Notes under the pieces: model-generated | Seen by the model: only the letters and a program-made list of their open reading frames with translations | What the model was told of the DNA's origin: nothing | Databases searched by the model: none | Shown: positions 1 to 12,389 of the stretch, piece after piece | Position numbering within the stretch: the first letter of the stretch is position 1 | How the letters are laid out: every line of letters begins with the position of its first letter | DNA from: Collybiopsis luxurians FD-317 M1 | Lineage: Eukaryota; Basidiomycota; Agaricomycetes; Agaricales; Omphalotaceae | Assembly (NCBI GenBank): GCA_000827265.1 | Contig: KN834768.1 | Span: forward strand, 45,063-109,062 | DNA: 64,000 nucleotides | Direction: 5' to 3' | Made by a program: the position numbers and the translations under genes

Positions 1-1668
1 AGTAATTTATCCCTTGGGCTATCTATCTTCTGTTCCCCACTCTCATCAAGTGCATCCAAAATTATTACTACTGGCCTGGATTTATTGATATTCTGGATGG
101 GTTCTAGAATGAGCTTTTTCCACTGCACTTCCAAACTAGGATCGCGCAAGACATCTGAATCTTCCTCTAAAACTTTTCTCAAAGCCTTTCCAAACTCTGG
201 AATCTGCTTTCCCAAGTCATATGCAATACTTTGCACAGCCCGAATCGGGGTCCGCTCTGCAGCAAATGTGCGGTCAAAAGCAAAAGAGGCCCCAAGATAG
301 TTCATTTCCTTGAACCTCTTTCCAATAGCATGACTAATGGCTGATTTGCCTGTGCCAGCAGCTCCACATAGAAGAAATATCTGTGGAGAATTGTCTTCAG
401 TGTTTAAGACCCACTGAGATATTTCATCCAGAATTTGAACCCTGGTTCCTTCCAAACAGACTTTATCACTGTTGATATAAGCAGTTTCAATGGGATTCAG
501 CTCCTTTTTAAGCTCATTTCTGATTACCAGTGATGCTGTGATGGTAAAATGGTTGTTGAGTATGAGAAGAGAACAATTGAATTAGCATTATGCAATATCA
601 TGAACATCAAATGGTCCATACATTTTGCAAAATAGTTATCAATTTTTTCATCAATGCTGTCAATCTTTGTACCAGTAGATTGCAATATCTTTTGATTTTC
701 AGTTACTAATATTTGAAAATCAAGTTGGGCTTGGATTGAACAAAAGTTGAGACCAATCAATACCTGTCTTCCCTGACTCCATTGTCTTTCTGGCAGTCAC
801 TGCTATAGTTATATCCCTTGCCTGGCTCATGAGTTTGTTGAGATGGGCTTGGGCATTTGTGATTTCATCAGAGCTGCCTATCAATCCTCCCAAGAATAAC
901 CCTACCGTTGATACCATTAATGCGATCAACCAAAACAAGAATGAGAGCACATACTAAACCGCACTCCCCGTTTACCAATCTTCCCCATTGCCTCCAAAAT
1001 CACTTCAATAGTACAGACAAAGGTTTCAGAAACAGTATTCTGATATGCCATTCCCATCTCGGCAGAAAAAGGTAGTATTTCCCACATTTGGTTGAGAAAA
1101 TGGTTCAAGTCCTCAAAAAAATCATTGAGTCCATCAAACCATTCACTAACACCCTTGGTGGCCTATGTTCATCATATAAGTAGGCTGCATTAGGGAATGT
1201 CATTCCAATGTCACAAACCTGTAACAAGAAACTAATGGCAGTAAAAATTACCTTCCCTCCAGGGACAGTTGGCTGTAAAAATGTTGAAAACGATACACAG
1301 CAATAGCATCTCAAACATACAATGGATCCCACGAGGTCTCCAACAATATCACTAAACTTGAGAATGACTCCTACAGCTGGCTTCAAGTATTTTTCTCGCA
1401 GGGTTATCCACTTTTCACTCCCACGAGCCTCTTTGATTTTGGTAAAGAAATCCTGTTCAAGGACACTACAGATGTCCTTTACAGACTCGCAAGGAGCCAT
1501 CTTCTGGAGAGTTGCATCCCATTCTCCTAGCTTGACTTGTTTGTCCTTTTTGATCTTCTCCACAGCCTCTTGCCAAAGCCGGGTAAGTTCTTTGGTTGCG
1601 GGATCCGCCCTTTGAGGAGGTTGCGCTGCTATAGCTGCTGGGGTCAAGGTAGGTGTAGAAGATGCCAT
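1..1668 (-). CDS. NACHT NOD-like receptor, copy 1 (3' end outside window)
   Basis: This is a STAND-type intracellular receptor ATPase, of the class that controls fungal non-self recognition. Six exons can be placed: 1321-1668, 1219-1272, 955-1162, 764-901, 622-729 and <1-535. The chosen ATG (1668, MASSTPTLTP) matches the start shared by the other two copies; an in-frame ATG three codons upstream is less likely. The first ~200 residues are a helical domain (LTRLWQEAVEKIKKDKQVKL; ATKGVSEWFDGL) resembling the fungal STAND N-terminal 'Goodbye' class. A helical linker follows (exon 622-729). The last exon holds the NACHT start: Walker A GAAGTGKS, the FAFDRTFAAERTP segment, and Walker B as VVIILDALDES. 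The C-terminal sensor is beyond the left edge, so WD40, ankyrin or another class is unknown. It lies in tandem with copy 2 and is closely similar to it. Confidence 0.85.
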
Positions 1669-1760
1669 TCGAACCACGAATAATGAGTTCAGAGTTTCAA
1701 GAGTAAGCGGTGATGGTGGTCAAAGCTTAAGAGAGAAAGCTCCAATCGATGTCTGTCCCG

Positions 1761-1768
1761 TATATATA
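1761..1768 (-). promoter_or_regulatory. TATA-like box of NACHT copy 1
   Basis: TATATATA lies 93 bp upstream of the start codon. The flanking sequence is recognisably shared with the promoter of copy 3 (around 61405) and more weakly with copy 2 (around 11768), all at similar spacing. This supports both the promoter call and the chosen start codons. Confidence 0.5.
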
Positions 1769-2389
1769 TGCTACGAAAACAATGGGCCGATATCGGATGT
1801 GATGGGGTCATAGGATCGTGTCATCGATTTGCCGCATACCGTGTGATATCGGCGAGCACGGTTTATCTTCTTTACCATCGCCTGCCGCATCGACATAACA
1901 GTAGGTTATGCAATCAGTCTACTAGTACCACTCAGTCCAACCCGTCTTCGTCGCTGTTCATATCATTATTCTCCATCTCCCGCTCTCCTCCTCTTCCTTC
2001 TCGACGCCAGCAGTTTCAGTCATAGACTCGTATACAAAGTACATCGAAACACCCTTGCCGCTCCAGAATCTATTTTACGTGTTTGTTACGTACGTGTGCC
2101 GGGCCAAGCCTCACGCAATCGCTTGCGCCAGCATTTCTTTCCAGCTCGTTGGCCGACCCGCAGCAACCGCACACTCAGGCGCCGAAATGTACTCCTCCGA
2201 CTCGTTATTCTGCTTTCCGAATGTTCATTGTCGTGCTTACCGTCGAGCAAAGTGATAAACGTTGAGGACTGGTAGTTGACGAGCAGAGTAAGATGAGGAT
2301 CTGATTACCGTTGTACGTCTCAACTCAAGCTTATCGCTTAATCTTCCTCACCATTGCTCTCCAGTCTGCCCCGTCAACGTGATCGGCGC

Positions 2390-4080
2390 ACTGCTCCTCG
2401 GTTCGACGTCCGAGCCGTTTTCCCAGTCGTCTGGATCATCTTCCCTCGTCTCTCAATCCGCACCCTTGCACCTCTCGGCTCTCTGCTCAACACAGGCGAT
2501 GCTGGTGTAGTTGATCTTGTGTTCAAGGCTCTCCTCACTTTTGTGCGATCTTGTTTTGATGGAAATGCACTTGGCCAGGCAGGGGTTGACTGAGAGAGGA
2601 TCCTCGAGTTTGGGACATGTTATAAATTACTCTCGATTGGCCGAGCATGAATTGCAAAATGCAGACGACTCAACTTGTCTTACAGCCTTCGGTTATTCCT
2701 CCAGCCACTCTGTCATCTTGATACCCGCTTCCACGCATTCTTACGCTGTTCCTTTCGACTTGGCGCTTCAGAGGAGCGGATCTCTAAGCCGGGACGCCCC
2801 ACTCTTTTGACACTCTCTGGACCTCTTCAGCCTGGGCTCTCCCAGATGTGCATGTTCTCTCTCCATCCCGTTTAAGACGTAGAACACACCCTTCCAATTT
2901 CACCCATAGCTAGAACACGCCAGATACCATCCGGAATTATCCGAATGTCGCTACCGGCGGTCCGGCTTCTACTTCGAGCGTTCATCCTCGTTCAAGGGAC
3001 AGGTCTCCTGTCCCTTCTAATTACTGGCGTACATCAGAGGCTCTCTGTTACGACATTGCCTGACATGCTATTGTCCGATCTGCACAGGGTGTGAGGATGG
3101 TCTGTGTGACTGGCGCAAGAAATAGCGTTAGGATGTACGGACAAGATGGGGTTGGGGCTGCTGTGGTGTGGGCAAGCAACATAGCCCTTCAGTTGCAAGC
3201 GGAAGTGAACATGCCGTTATCGTCGGTAGAAGGGGGATCCATATGCCTCGTCGTATGATGGCTCGGAATATTGCCGCCTGTGCTGGATACGATACGGGCA
3301 CGTTGTCTCGGAGGCAATCGGATCCATTTAGGAAACGGCCGAACGTCCTGGCAAGTGCTACTCTTGAAGCAAGCTTTTCATTCCTCTTATTCCCTGTTGG
3401 TTCCAGCTCGCCACTACCTTCCACATTCACCACGAAGAACGGGTTCATTTTGACCGACTCGTCCTTTGGGATTAGGGCAAGTAGCAGCGATTACTTCTCT
3501 TTCAATACCGGTTTAGGCGCAAGATACAGATCATTCCAGTCTCTGAAATACGAAACGTGGAATAGTTCAGAGCATCCTGGGGTTAGGGAGATGAGCGTGA
3601 ACGGGTTGAGCCGAAGAATGTTGCAGTTTGATCTTGCGGAGAGTGTGATAGAGTTGTACCCGTCATCACTAATCACTTTACCATAGTTTTGAATGCTGAT
3701 TTCTTACTCGGCCTTCCCCTCTTATCTGCTTTATTGCCTCTCACTCAACAGGCACGTACAATCAGATGCGAAACTTTCGAGTATCCATCTTCCTCTTCAA
3801 ACATTTTTTGCCCTGCTCTGCCGCTGCCGCTGCTGGGAGACCACGTTGTAGCTTTCTGTTCCGATGCAGTCCACCTTGAACAACGACACCACTAATATGA
3901 GTAGCTGTAATGCTTCGTCAGCAAGTCCTCCAATGTCCTCTCCGCTCGTTACTGTCTGCTGTCCAGCGCATGAAGATGCGGGAAGGAGACAAGCATTTTT
4001 AATCTAATCCTTCATTTAGAGTGCAAACTTCACAGTGGTTGACAGCAATATCTTTCATCGTTCTCCTCTACCACACTAAA
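2390..4080 (+). pseudogene. Decayed divergent gene upstream of NACHT copy 1
   Basis: No intact reading frame is present. Several blocks align by eye with 12390-14290 upstream of NACHT copy 2, for example around 2400/12395, 2975/13345, 3385/13750, 3420/13790 and 3715/14010. Two blocks also align with the minus strand at 59640-60260 upstream of NACHT copy 3. Intron-like acceptor tracts (TCTTACAG near 2685) suggest an ancestral spliced gene transcribed away from the receptor. A 172-codon open frame at 3168-3686 is not conserved in the sister copy, so it is not taken as a gene. The family is not recognised. Confidence 0.45.
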
Positions 4081-4936
4081 TCTGTCGCTCAACTTTTCCA
4101 TTGATGATCGACCGACCGTGGCCACGATGGTGAACGGTCTCTTGCACTATTTGCCGCCGCATTGCGCCATGTATTATTTCCGTACTGTGTGCCTGATCTG
4201 GGAATCAGACTCAGAGGCAGCGACGATGAGAAGATCTCACATGGCAAGCATTTTAGCGCCGGCGATCAGCTCATCAGAGTCGAGAAACGTGCACGAGTTG
4301 TGTGAAACGATTGGGTCGCTTTGGGGGGGTGATGGGTAAGTCGGAGGAGTATGCGACTTATTTGACCTTCGACGGGGGATAATTGGTTCTCTGGAACACG
4401 GTCTAAGATGCTTACGATGGCTATTCTTGATTTGGATCTGAGGCGGACTGGAGATTTGGAGAACTGGAGACTTGGATGAGATGCAGTTCGAGGTCTTATC
4501 TTCGCGTAGTCTCTTTCCTTGTCAATGAGTCTGCTATCCTCACGGAATGTGTAAAGCTCTCAATCCAATTTTGTGCTTTCTCCTTCGTCGTTGACTAGAT
4601 TATATGAAATCAAAGTTTACTTAGTATATATAATAACCCTTATCAGTATCCCTGCATTTTTCATGACAATCGGAGGCTCGGTTCATTATACTTATGTTGG
4701 TACTTTCTGTCTATTCAAATTGCTTCGCGATTCCTTCTCTCCTTCTGATGTTTGGCTGTCATTTTATTATTTTCTTGTACATGATGTGTATGTATGCATG
4801 TACACATATATGGTCCATGTGAATGTGACCGCCTTGTGACCTTACAGTAATCAATGTTTTCTGACAAGTGATCGTGCTTCCGAGTCTTCCAACGGCAAAT
4901 GCATAGGGAAATAAGCAGCGGCGCCATGTATATATG

Positions 4937-4955
4937 ATTATTATTATTATTATTA
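4937..4955. repeat. (ATT)n microsatellite
   Basis: About six tandem ATT units in non-coding DNA. Confidence 0.85.
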
Positions 4956-5060
4956 CTGGTTTCCTCAAGCTTTGTTTGTTGCCACCCTCATACTTGATGC
5001 CCTGCCGTTGGTAATGGGCCAACGCTGCCGCGTGGCAGGGACTCGTGCCCAGCATACTAC

Positions 5061-5194
5061 ATCTTCTCATATGCCGTCAAAGCCGTCAAAGCCATGCAAT
5101 GATGAGCACAGGTTATATGACATCACAAAATGCAATCCCGCCTTAATGTAGCTTAGTTCCATTGGACCGGATCTTCTCATATGCCGTCAAAGCC
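5061..5194 (+). repeat. Pair of 24-bp direct repeats
   Basis: The segment ATCTTCTCATATGCCGTCAA plus AGCC occurs identically at 5061-5084 and 5171-5194. The first copy is followed by an extra GTCAAAGCC. The origin is unclear. Confidence 0.8.
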
Positions 5195-6443
5195 TTGGAA
5201 TATCAATTGCAATATAATCCCATGATAGTTATACCGTATCCACCATTTAGTTTGAGTAATCAATATTATGAGACTAATACAAAATTGCCTGTCTAGGATC
5301 AGGCACGGAATTCACCACCTCAAAAACTCGGCATTCCATTTCATTCCATGCACTCGTAACAAGCCGGAGTTCTGGCAATGTCACAAAAGCTCTTCACTCT
5401 GATCTAGAGCTAAAAGAGCAATGATGGTGCTGTAGAGAAATACATTGCCTTCATCAGCACTATGGGAAGTGTGATTGGAAGAAAGAAGGTGGAGGAGGCT
5501 GTGGTTGGGGTAGCTGGCATCAAGGGTGTTGTATTCCAGGTGTGGTTATGCCAACTGACCCACTCAACACCCACGACATGGCGTGGATCTAGTCACCAGC
5601 TTCTCTCGAGATTCATTTTTTGATGTGCTTCTTCAATTGATCTGCAATGCTATTCAGGTTCCAAGCACAGAGCATTGCTCTTGAAAGATTTCATGTTCAA
5701 TACCTCAAGTTTATTACATAGGATCATTTTAATTGAGACATGGTGATGTATATACATTGGGCTTGGCAAGTATAGGATGGTAAGAGGGAAATGATTGGAA
5801 ATTAGGATTGTAGGAGGGAGATACAAGGAAGATAAGGGGGAAGTTGAAGTAGTGACATCTTTGTTTGCTCTCCATTCTCTCCATTTGATTACTTGAGCTT
5901 TGCATTTAGCTGTTCCTTTTTCTCAAATAGATTTATCAGGCTGAACTGTGCACACTGTGAATTACAAGTGATAGTTGCTTCAACCTAAGTTTTTTTTTTT
6001 TCTTTTATGAGTAAATCACTCAGCAACTAAGACAGTACTGAAGTTTCTATATCTGAGGTCCATTATCAATAGTCTTCTGAGAGCCATGGTCTCTAATTCA
6101 GACATAGAGAAGCTGATCCCTTGGCATCATAAACACACCAAAAAAATTCAGATTCGTGACTCCCGCGTGATCCATTGCGGCAACCCTCTCTCACAAGTTC
6201 TAGAAGTATTTACAAATCGGAGTTGTTAGTTCCAGTCAAAGCATCAGATTACAATAATAAATGCATATACAGGCTAGAGGCTATGGTAATTTATTGCTGA
6301 CACAGTGACTTGTAGAGTAAAAATTTGAACATCCAGGAGGCATTAGCAGTAAGAATATTTAGCTCAGGGAGAGTCACTGTGTAGAATGTAGTCATCAGTA
6401 TGGACTAGTTGGAGACAATAAATAGAATAGAGTTACCTGTAGC

Positions 6444-9400
6444 CTACCTGCAACACTTGGCCCAGTCATTTCCGCATACAAAATTTTTAAGATTTAAGGA
6501 GACAGGATGAGCTTGTGAAATGAGGAGTTGCATATGAGGGAGCATAAGACATGATCGATATTCAGGGGGAACCCATAAGATAAGAGAAGAGTCGGAATCA
6601 CAAATCCAGCCATCCACCATTAAGGGAAACTTAGGGAATATAGGATGGGGGTAAATATGGTCGGAATGCCAGGGACAGAGTGACAGAGAGGGATTTGGCT
6701 TTAAATCAGATATGGTATTCAATAAGTGCAAATTATCAGATGGATATGGGGGTTGTTGCACTCCTTTAATTTCTCCTGTCTTTAGTTCCCAAAGTGTTGT
6801 TGTATTAACTGACCCAGATTCCATACTGGTCCCATCTGGGGAAGAGATAAAAGAAGAAACTACTGGAGTGGGCCCATGCAATGGCTGTCTGGGGTGTTCC
6901 ATCATTTTTGCATCCCAAACACGCACTGAGTTATCATCTGACCCAGATAAAATTTTCTTTCCATCTGGGGAAAAGGTAACAGAATTGACTAAGCCTGTGT
7001 GCCCTTGCAAAGGCTGCCCTAGGGGTTGCCCAGACTCTGCATCCCAAATGCAGATTACGAGATCATTTGACCCAGATACAATTCTCTTTCCATCTGGGGA
7101 AAAGACAACAGAATTGACTCTGCCTGTGTGCCCTTGCAATGGCTGTCCCAGGGGCATCCCTGTCTTTGCATCCCAGATCCATATTGAACTATCATTTGAG
7201 CCAGATATAATTTTCTTTCCATCTGGAGAAAAGGCCACAGAACTGACCCAGCTTGTGTGTCCTCGTAATGGCTGTCCTTGGGGTTTTCCTGTGTTTGCAT
7301 CCCAGATCCACACTAAGTTATCATCTGACCCAGAAATAATTCTTGTTCTGTCTGGGGAAAAGGCAACAGAGAGGACCATGCTCCCCACTTGTAATGGCTC
7401 TCCTATGGGTGCTCCTGCCTCTGCATCCCAGATACGCACTGAATGATCATCTGAGCCAGATACAATTTGGTTGCCATCTGAGGAAAAGGCAACAGAATAG
7501 ACATAGCTTGTGTGCCCTTGCAAAGGCTGCCCTTGGGGATCCCCTGTCTCTGCATCCCAGATCTGTACTGATTTATCAGCTGACCCAGATACAATTTTCT
7601 TTCCATTTGGGGAAAAGGCAACAGATAAGACTGCGCTGGTATGCCTTACTAATGGCTGTCCAATGGGTTTCCCTGTCTCTGCATCCCAGATCTGTACTGA
7701 CTTATCATCTGACCCAGATGCAATTTGATTTCCATCTGGGTTAAAGGCAACAGAATAGACTTTGCTTGTTGGCCCTTGTAATTTGTCTGCTTGAGATCCC
7801 CCTGTCTCTGAATCCCAGATTTGCACTGAGCAATCATCTGACCCAGATACAATTCTCTTTCCATTTGGGGAAAAAGCAACAGAAAATACACCACTTGTGT
7901 GTCCTTGCAATGGCTGCCCTAGCAGTTCCCCTGTCTCTGCATCCCAGATGCACACTAAGCGATCATCTGACCCAGATACAATTTTTTTTCCATCTGGAGA
8001 AAAAGCAACAGAATGGACCCAGTCTGTGTGCCCTTGCAATGGCTGCCCTTGGGCCTTAACTGTTTCTGCATCCCAAATCTGCACTGTTTTATCATCTGAC
8101 CCAGATACAATTCTCTTTCCATCTGGGGAAAATGCAACAGAATTGACTGACCTTGAGTGCCCTTGAAATGGCAGTCCCTGGGGTTTCCTTGTCTCTGCAT
8201 CCCAGATCCATACTGAACTATCATTTGAGCCAGATATAATTCTCTTTCCATCTGGAGAAAAGGCAACAGAATTGACCCAGCTTGTGTGCCCTTTCAATGG
8301 CTGCCCTTGTGGTTTTCCTGTCTCTCCATCCCAGACCCGCACTGAGTTGTCACCTGAGCCAGATACAATTCTTTTTCCATCTGGTGAAAAGGCAACAGAA
8401 AAGATTGAGCTTGTGTGCCCTTGCAATGGCTGTCCTTGGGGCTCCCCTGTCTCTGCATCCCAGATCCACACTGAGTTGTCCCCTGATCCAGATACAATTT
8501 TCTTTCCATCTGGGGAAAAAGCAACTGAATGAACCCAACTAGTGTGCCCTTGCAATGGCTTCCCTTTAGGCTTCCCTGCCTCTACATCCCAGATACATAT
8601 TGATTCATCACTTGACCCAGATACAATTCTATTTCCATCAGCTGAAAAAGCAACAGAGGTAACTCTTCCTGTGTGCCCTTGCAATAGTACTTGCAAATGT
8701 GGCCAATCAATCCTATGTCCATGACATATCTTCAGTAAATTGGGGAAGTGTTGCAAATATATATCCTGAAGGATAGAATTCTTTGGAATAAATGGCAATG
8801 CTGAAATATACATATGTGGTGTTGACTCTGATAATATTTTGCCAAAGACAAATACAAATTGTTCTAGTTCTTTCCCAACTGCATTCAAGTTTGCAAATGC
8901 CTTTCATAGAACTTATAAATCATATTCAGTAACTTTTTTAATGGTACTCACCTTCTCTGTTGGCTGTATCCATTCCATCATATTGGATATGCTTCCTAAT
9001 ATCACATTAACTCTATCTAGAATACTGAGAACCTCCATCCAGTAAAGTGAAAGGTCAGAGCAGATGAATTTCCCCAACATAGACCTTAGTTCATCAGTAG
9101 GTTGAATTGTATAAAGATGATGATCCCAGTGGCAACAAGCATATCTGAGCTCTGGTTGAATATAATTTTTAATTTTATCTGAAAGGTCTTTTACTGTTGA
9201 GTTGAGCACATGTGAATTTTCCAAGTGACACATATTGAAATGTAATATGTCGGTCATCAGTCTGATAGCCCCCATGGCCATGATTGCATGTCCTTGCAAT
9301 AAGTCTAGAGCATATTTCCCGCTTCTTTCTCTATCCAAAAGAAAATCCCGGACCGATGTGTGGACTGGTCTCACCGGTATATTGGGATAATGCACACCAG

Positions 9401-11662
9401 TAAAGAGTGATCCCAAAAACTTGATCACAGTATCTACTTGTGGTTCATCATCATCTTCTGTTTCATCATCATCTTTCTGTTGCTTATAACATGCTGACTG
9501 AAGCCTCTGTAGTGACTGTTGTGAAAGAGGCTCATATGATGCTAGAACTTGAGACATCACTTTCCTATACTCTTCTATTGCTGTATCCTTCACTCTTTGC
9601 TGCAGAATGAGTTTGTATGTAGGATCCAATGGATGACTGTCTCCTACTGCGCGAGGAGCAAGTTGCATGAATTGCTTAAATAACTTCTTTGGCTTGTGGC
9701 CCATTTCATCATTACATAATTCATTACAGACTGTGGCAGCCCATTGGAAGTATCCTTCCGCCTTTTCAGCAAGTTGCCTGCACTGCCTTTCACTGATTTG
9801 TGGTATCATGTTTGCTTGTGTGATGCGATCAATTACATACTTGGAAATATCGTCTGCGGTATTCTCCAGCCTTTCCATATATTCAGTCTTGAGATGATCT
9901 GACCGCCGACCCGAATGCTTCAAAATATCCTGCTCCAACCGCGATGTCACAAAAATGTAAAAATTCTCTGGGAGATCCTGCTTGCCATCCAACAATAAAG
10001 CAATTAGTTTTTCCCTTGGGCTATCTACTCTCTGTTCCCCACTTTCATCAAGAGCATCTAAAATGATAACTACTGGCCTGGATTCATTGATGTCATGGGC
10101 AGGTTCTAGAATGAGCTTTTTCCATTGCTCTTCTATACTGGAGTCACGAATTATATCTGAATCCTTCTTCAAGATTTTTATCAAAGCCTTTTCAAAATCT
10201 GGCATATGTTTTGCTAATTCATATGCGATACTCTGCACAGCCCGTAGTGGGGTCCGCTCTGCAGCAAATGTGCGGTCAAATGCAAAAAATGCCCCAAGAT
10301 AATTCATTTCCTTGAATTTTTTTCCAATGGCATGACTGATGGCTGATTTGCCTGTGCCAGCAGCTCCACAAAGGAGAAATATGTGTGGAGAATTATCTTC
10401 AGTGTTCTGAATCCACTGAGATATCTTGTCCAGAATATGAACTCTGGTTCCTTCCAAGCAGACTTTGTCACTGTTAATGTAGGCAGTCTTAACAGGATTC
10501 AGCTGCTTTTCAAGAGATGCTATGACAGTCAAATAAGAGCCATTCAAGATGTCCATTGAGATTGGATTGTGCATTAATGTTACGATGAAATTGTAAGCCT
10601 TATGCATTACATGAAAGCCAAAAAATTCTTACATCTTTCAAAATGATCATTCATTTCAGTGGAAGTAGCTTGAATCTCTTCAACTGAAATTTGGAATTAG
10701 AACCAGGCCTAGTTTATACATGAGAAACCGGGAAGAATAAATACCTTTTCTTTCTATTCTCATTGTACTCTTGGTATTGACAGCCAAGGTTATGTCCTTT
10801 GCCTGACTCATCAGCTTATAAAGGCGGTCTTGGTCCTGATTATCAGCGCCGCCTATCAATGTTCCAAAGAATAATCCTGCCATTAATGCCATAAATATTG
10901 ATGTGGAAAAAAAAAATGAGAGTACATACTCAACCGTAATCCCCGTTTACCAACTTTCTCCATTGCCTCATAAATCACTCCAATGGTACAAACAAAGGTT
11001 TCAGAAACTATGTTCTGATATGCTGTTCCCATCTGAGGAAAGAAAGGCAATATCTCCCACATTTGGTTAAGAAAATGGTTCAAAGACTCAAAGAAAGTAT
11101 TGAGTCCATCGAACCATTTGCTGACTCCTTTGGTAGCCTATGTGAGTTGGGCTATGAATAAGCTACATTAACAAAAGTCAATTAAAAACTACAAACCTGT
11201 AACAAAAAACTAATCGATGTGAAAATTACTCTTCCACCAGAGACCGGCAGGGGCTTGGAAAAAAAAAAGTCAAATGACTGTCCACATCACAGTACAGCAT
11301 CTCGAACATACAAAGGAGTCCATAACATATCCCAGAGTGTCACTGAACTTGAGAATAATTTCCACACCCGGCTTCAAATAATTTTCTCGCAGAGTTCTCC
11401 ATTTTTCGCTACCACGAGCTTTTTTAAATTTGTTGAAAAAATCCTGTTCGAGGATATCGCAAATGTCCTGTACAGACTTGCAGGAAGTCATCCTCTGGAG
11501 AGTTCCATTCCATTCTTCCAGCTTCACTTGCTTGTTATTTTTGAACTTTTCCACGGCCTCTTGCCAAAGCCTGGCAAGATCTTGAGGAGCGCGATCCATT
11601 TGAAGAGTGCCAGGTTGCGCCTCTGTAGCTGCAGGAGCTGAGTTGGATGTAAAAGATGCCAT
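6444..11662 (-). CDS. NACHT-WD40 NOD-like receptor, copy 2 (complete)
   Basis: A complete STAND receptor of the HET-D/HET-E architecture. Exons: 11312-11662, 11197-11253, 10930-11137, 10745-10876, 10633-10683, 8952-10519 and 6444-8900. All are joined in frame by GT-AG introns. Order of domains: a Goodbye-like helical N-terminus; a short helical linker; NACHT with Walker A (LCGAAGTGKSAISHAIGK), Walker B (VVIILDALDES) and an SR sensor (IFVTSRLEQDI); a helical/winged-helix region with an acidic stretch (DDDETEDDDEPQ); then a propeller of about 15 WD40 units of 43 residues. The sequence VFGKILSESTPHMYISALPF just before the propeller is typical of basidiomycete NACHT-WD40 proteins. The ATG at 11662 matches the paralogues. 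The protein ends NDWAKCCR; a further short exon is possible because GTAGG follows the last sense codons. The role in non-self recognition is inferred from the family. Confidence 0.9.
6836..8720 (-). repeat. WD40 array, 129-bp tandem coding units
   Basis: About 15 units of 43 residues; 14 are well formed (enough for two seven-bladed propellers) and the last is degenerate. The consensus is GHTSxVxSVAFSPDGKxIVSGSxD followed by xSVxIWDAETGxPxGQPLQ. Variation is concentrated at a few positions, such as those after HTS, after SGS and after D. Residues outside those positions are nearly invariant even at DNA level, which suggests concerted evolution. Confidence 0.9.
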
Positions 11663-11767
11663 TTGAACAGCGAGGAATGAGATTAGAGCTTTCGAAGTTC
11701 TCAGAGTAAGCGATGATAGTTGTCAAAGCTTGAGAAGAAAAGCTTAAATCGTGACATATGCCCTCTT

Positions 11768-11773
11768 TATATA
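11768..11773 (-). promoter_or_regulatory. TATA-like box of NACHT copy 2
   Basis: TATATA lies about 106 bp upstream of the ATG, the equivalent position to the TATA-like boxes of copies 1 and 3. Confidence 0.45.
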
Positions 11774-12389
11774 CGTCTCGCATTGGACCTTTATCGATAT
11801 ATCGATTTGAATGTCCGAACTTTTTTTTTATAAAGGCCGTGATGGCCACAGTCATATAAAGTGCCCATTTAATGGATTCTAATGGAGCAGTCGCATTCCG
11901 GCATTATGGTCATTACAAGGCCTTATGACAGCCCTCCGGATAGCTACCCAATTTTTCTCCCACAGCGATGAGCACCCGCAGATATTGTCCAAGGCCTCCT
12001 TCTTTCATAATAATCAGTCTCGCAAGGTCAAACAAATCTTACATGAAGCCATGTCATTTGGCGGTCGAGTCCGTTTTTCGCATCCGGACACGTGTCTGAC
12101 AATGAGGTAGCAATGATGCTGGTGCAGGCAGGCTAAAATTGGGCTAGAAGGGAGATCACGGCACTGGGCGTTGGACGTGCGTCTCCCGCTCTCGGGCCGG
12201 CCGTCCTTTCAACCTCGACTTTATCTCAACGATTGCCACGTTTGTCGGTGCCGAGATAATTTATAGATTCAACTCATCCGTGTCAAGAGCGCGTTCGGTC
12301 TCGATGTGAGTTCCAGGATGGGAAGAACTTCGGTTGACATATGACACAACTATGAATTAACCCGGCATGGCCCATTTCTTCTCCATTTG

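Larger units (their letters stand above)
4081..6443. other. Intergenic stretch, no supported gene
   Basis: Short overlapping open frames only. The stretch holds an (ATT)n microsatellite at 4937-4955, a 24-bp direct repeat at 5061-5084 and 5171-5194, and a T-run near 5992. The right part is AT-rich and is probably the 3' flank of NACHT copy 2. Confidence 0.6.

Noticed and set aside
3168..3686. 172-codon plus-strand open frame
   Set aside because: The homologous region near 13540-13950 is not open in the same frame; it is more likely part of a decayed spliced gene.
6712..7446. 244-codon plus-strand open frame across the WD40 array, plus many similar ones
   Set aside because: It is a shadow of the repeated coding sequence on the minus strand; the repetitive composition keeps several frames open.
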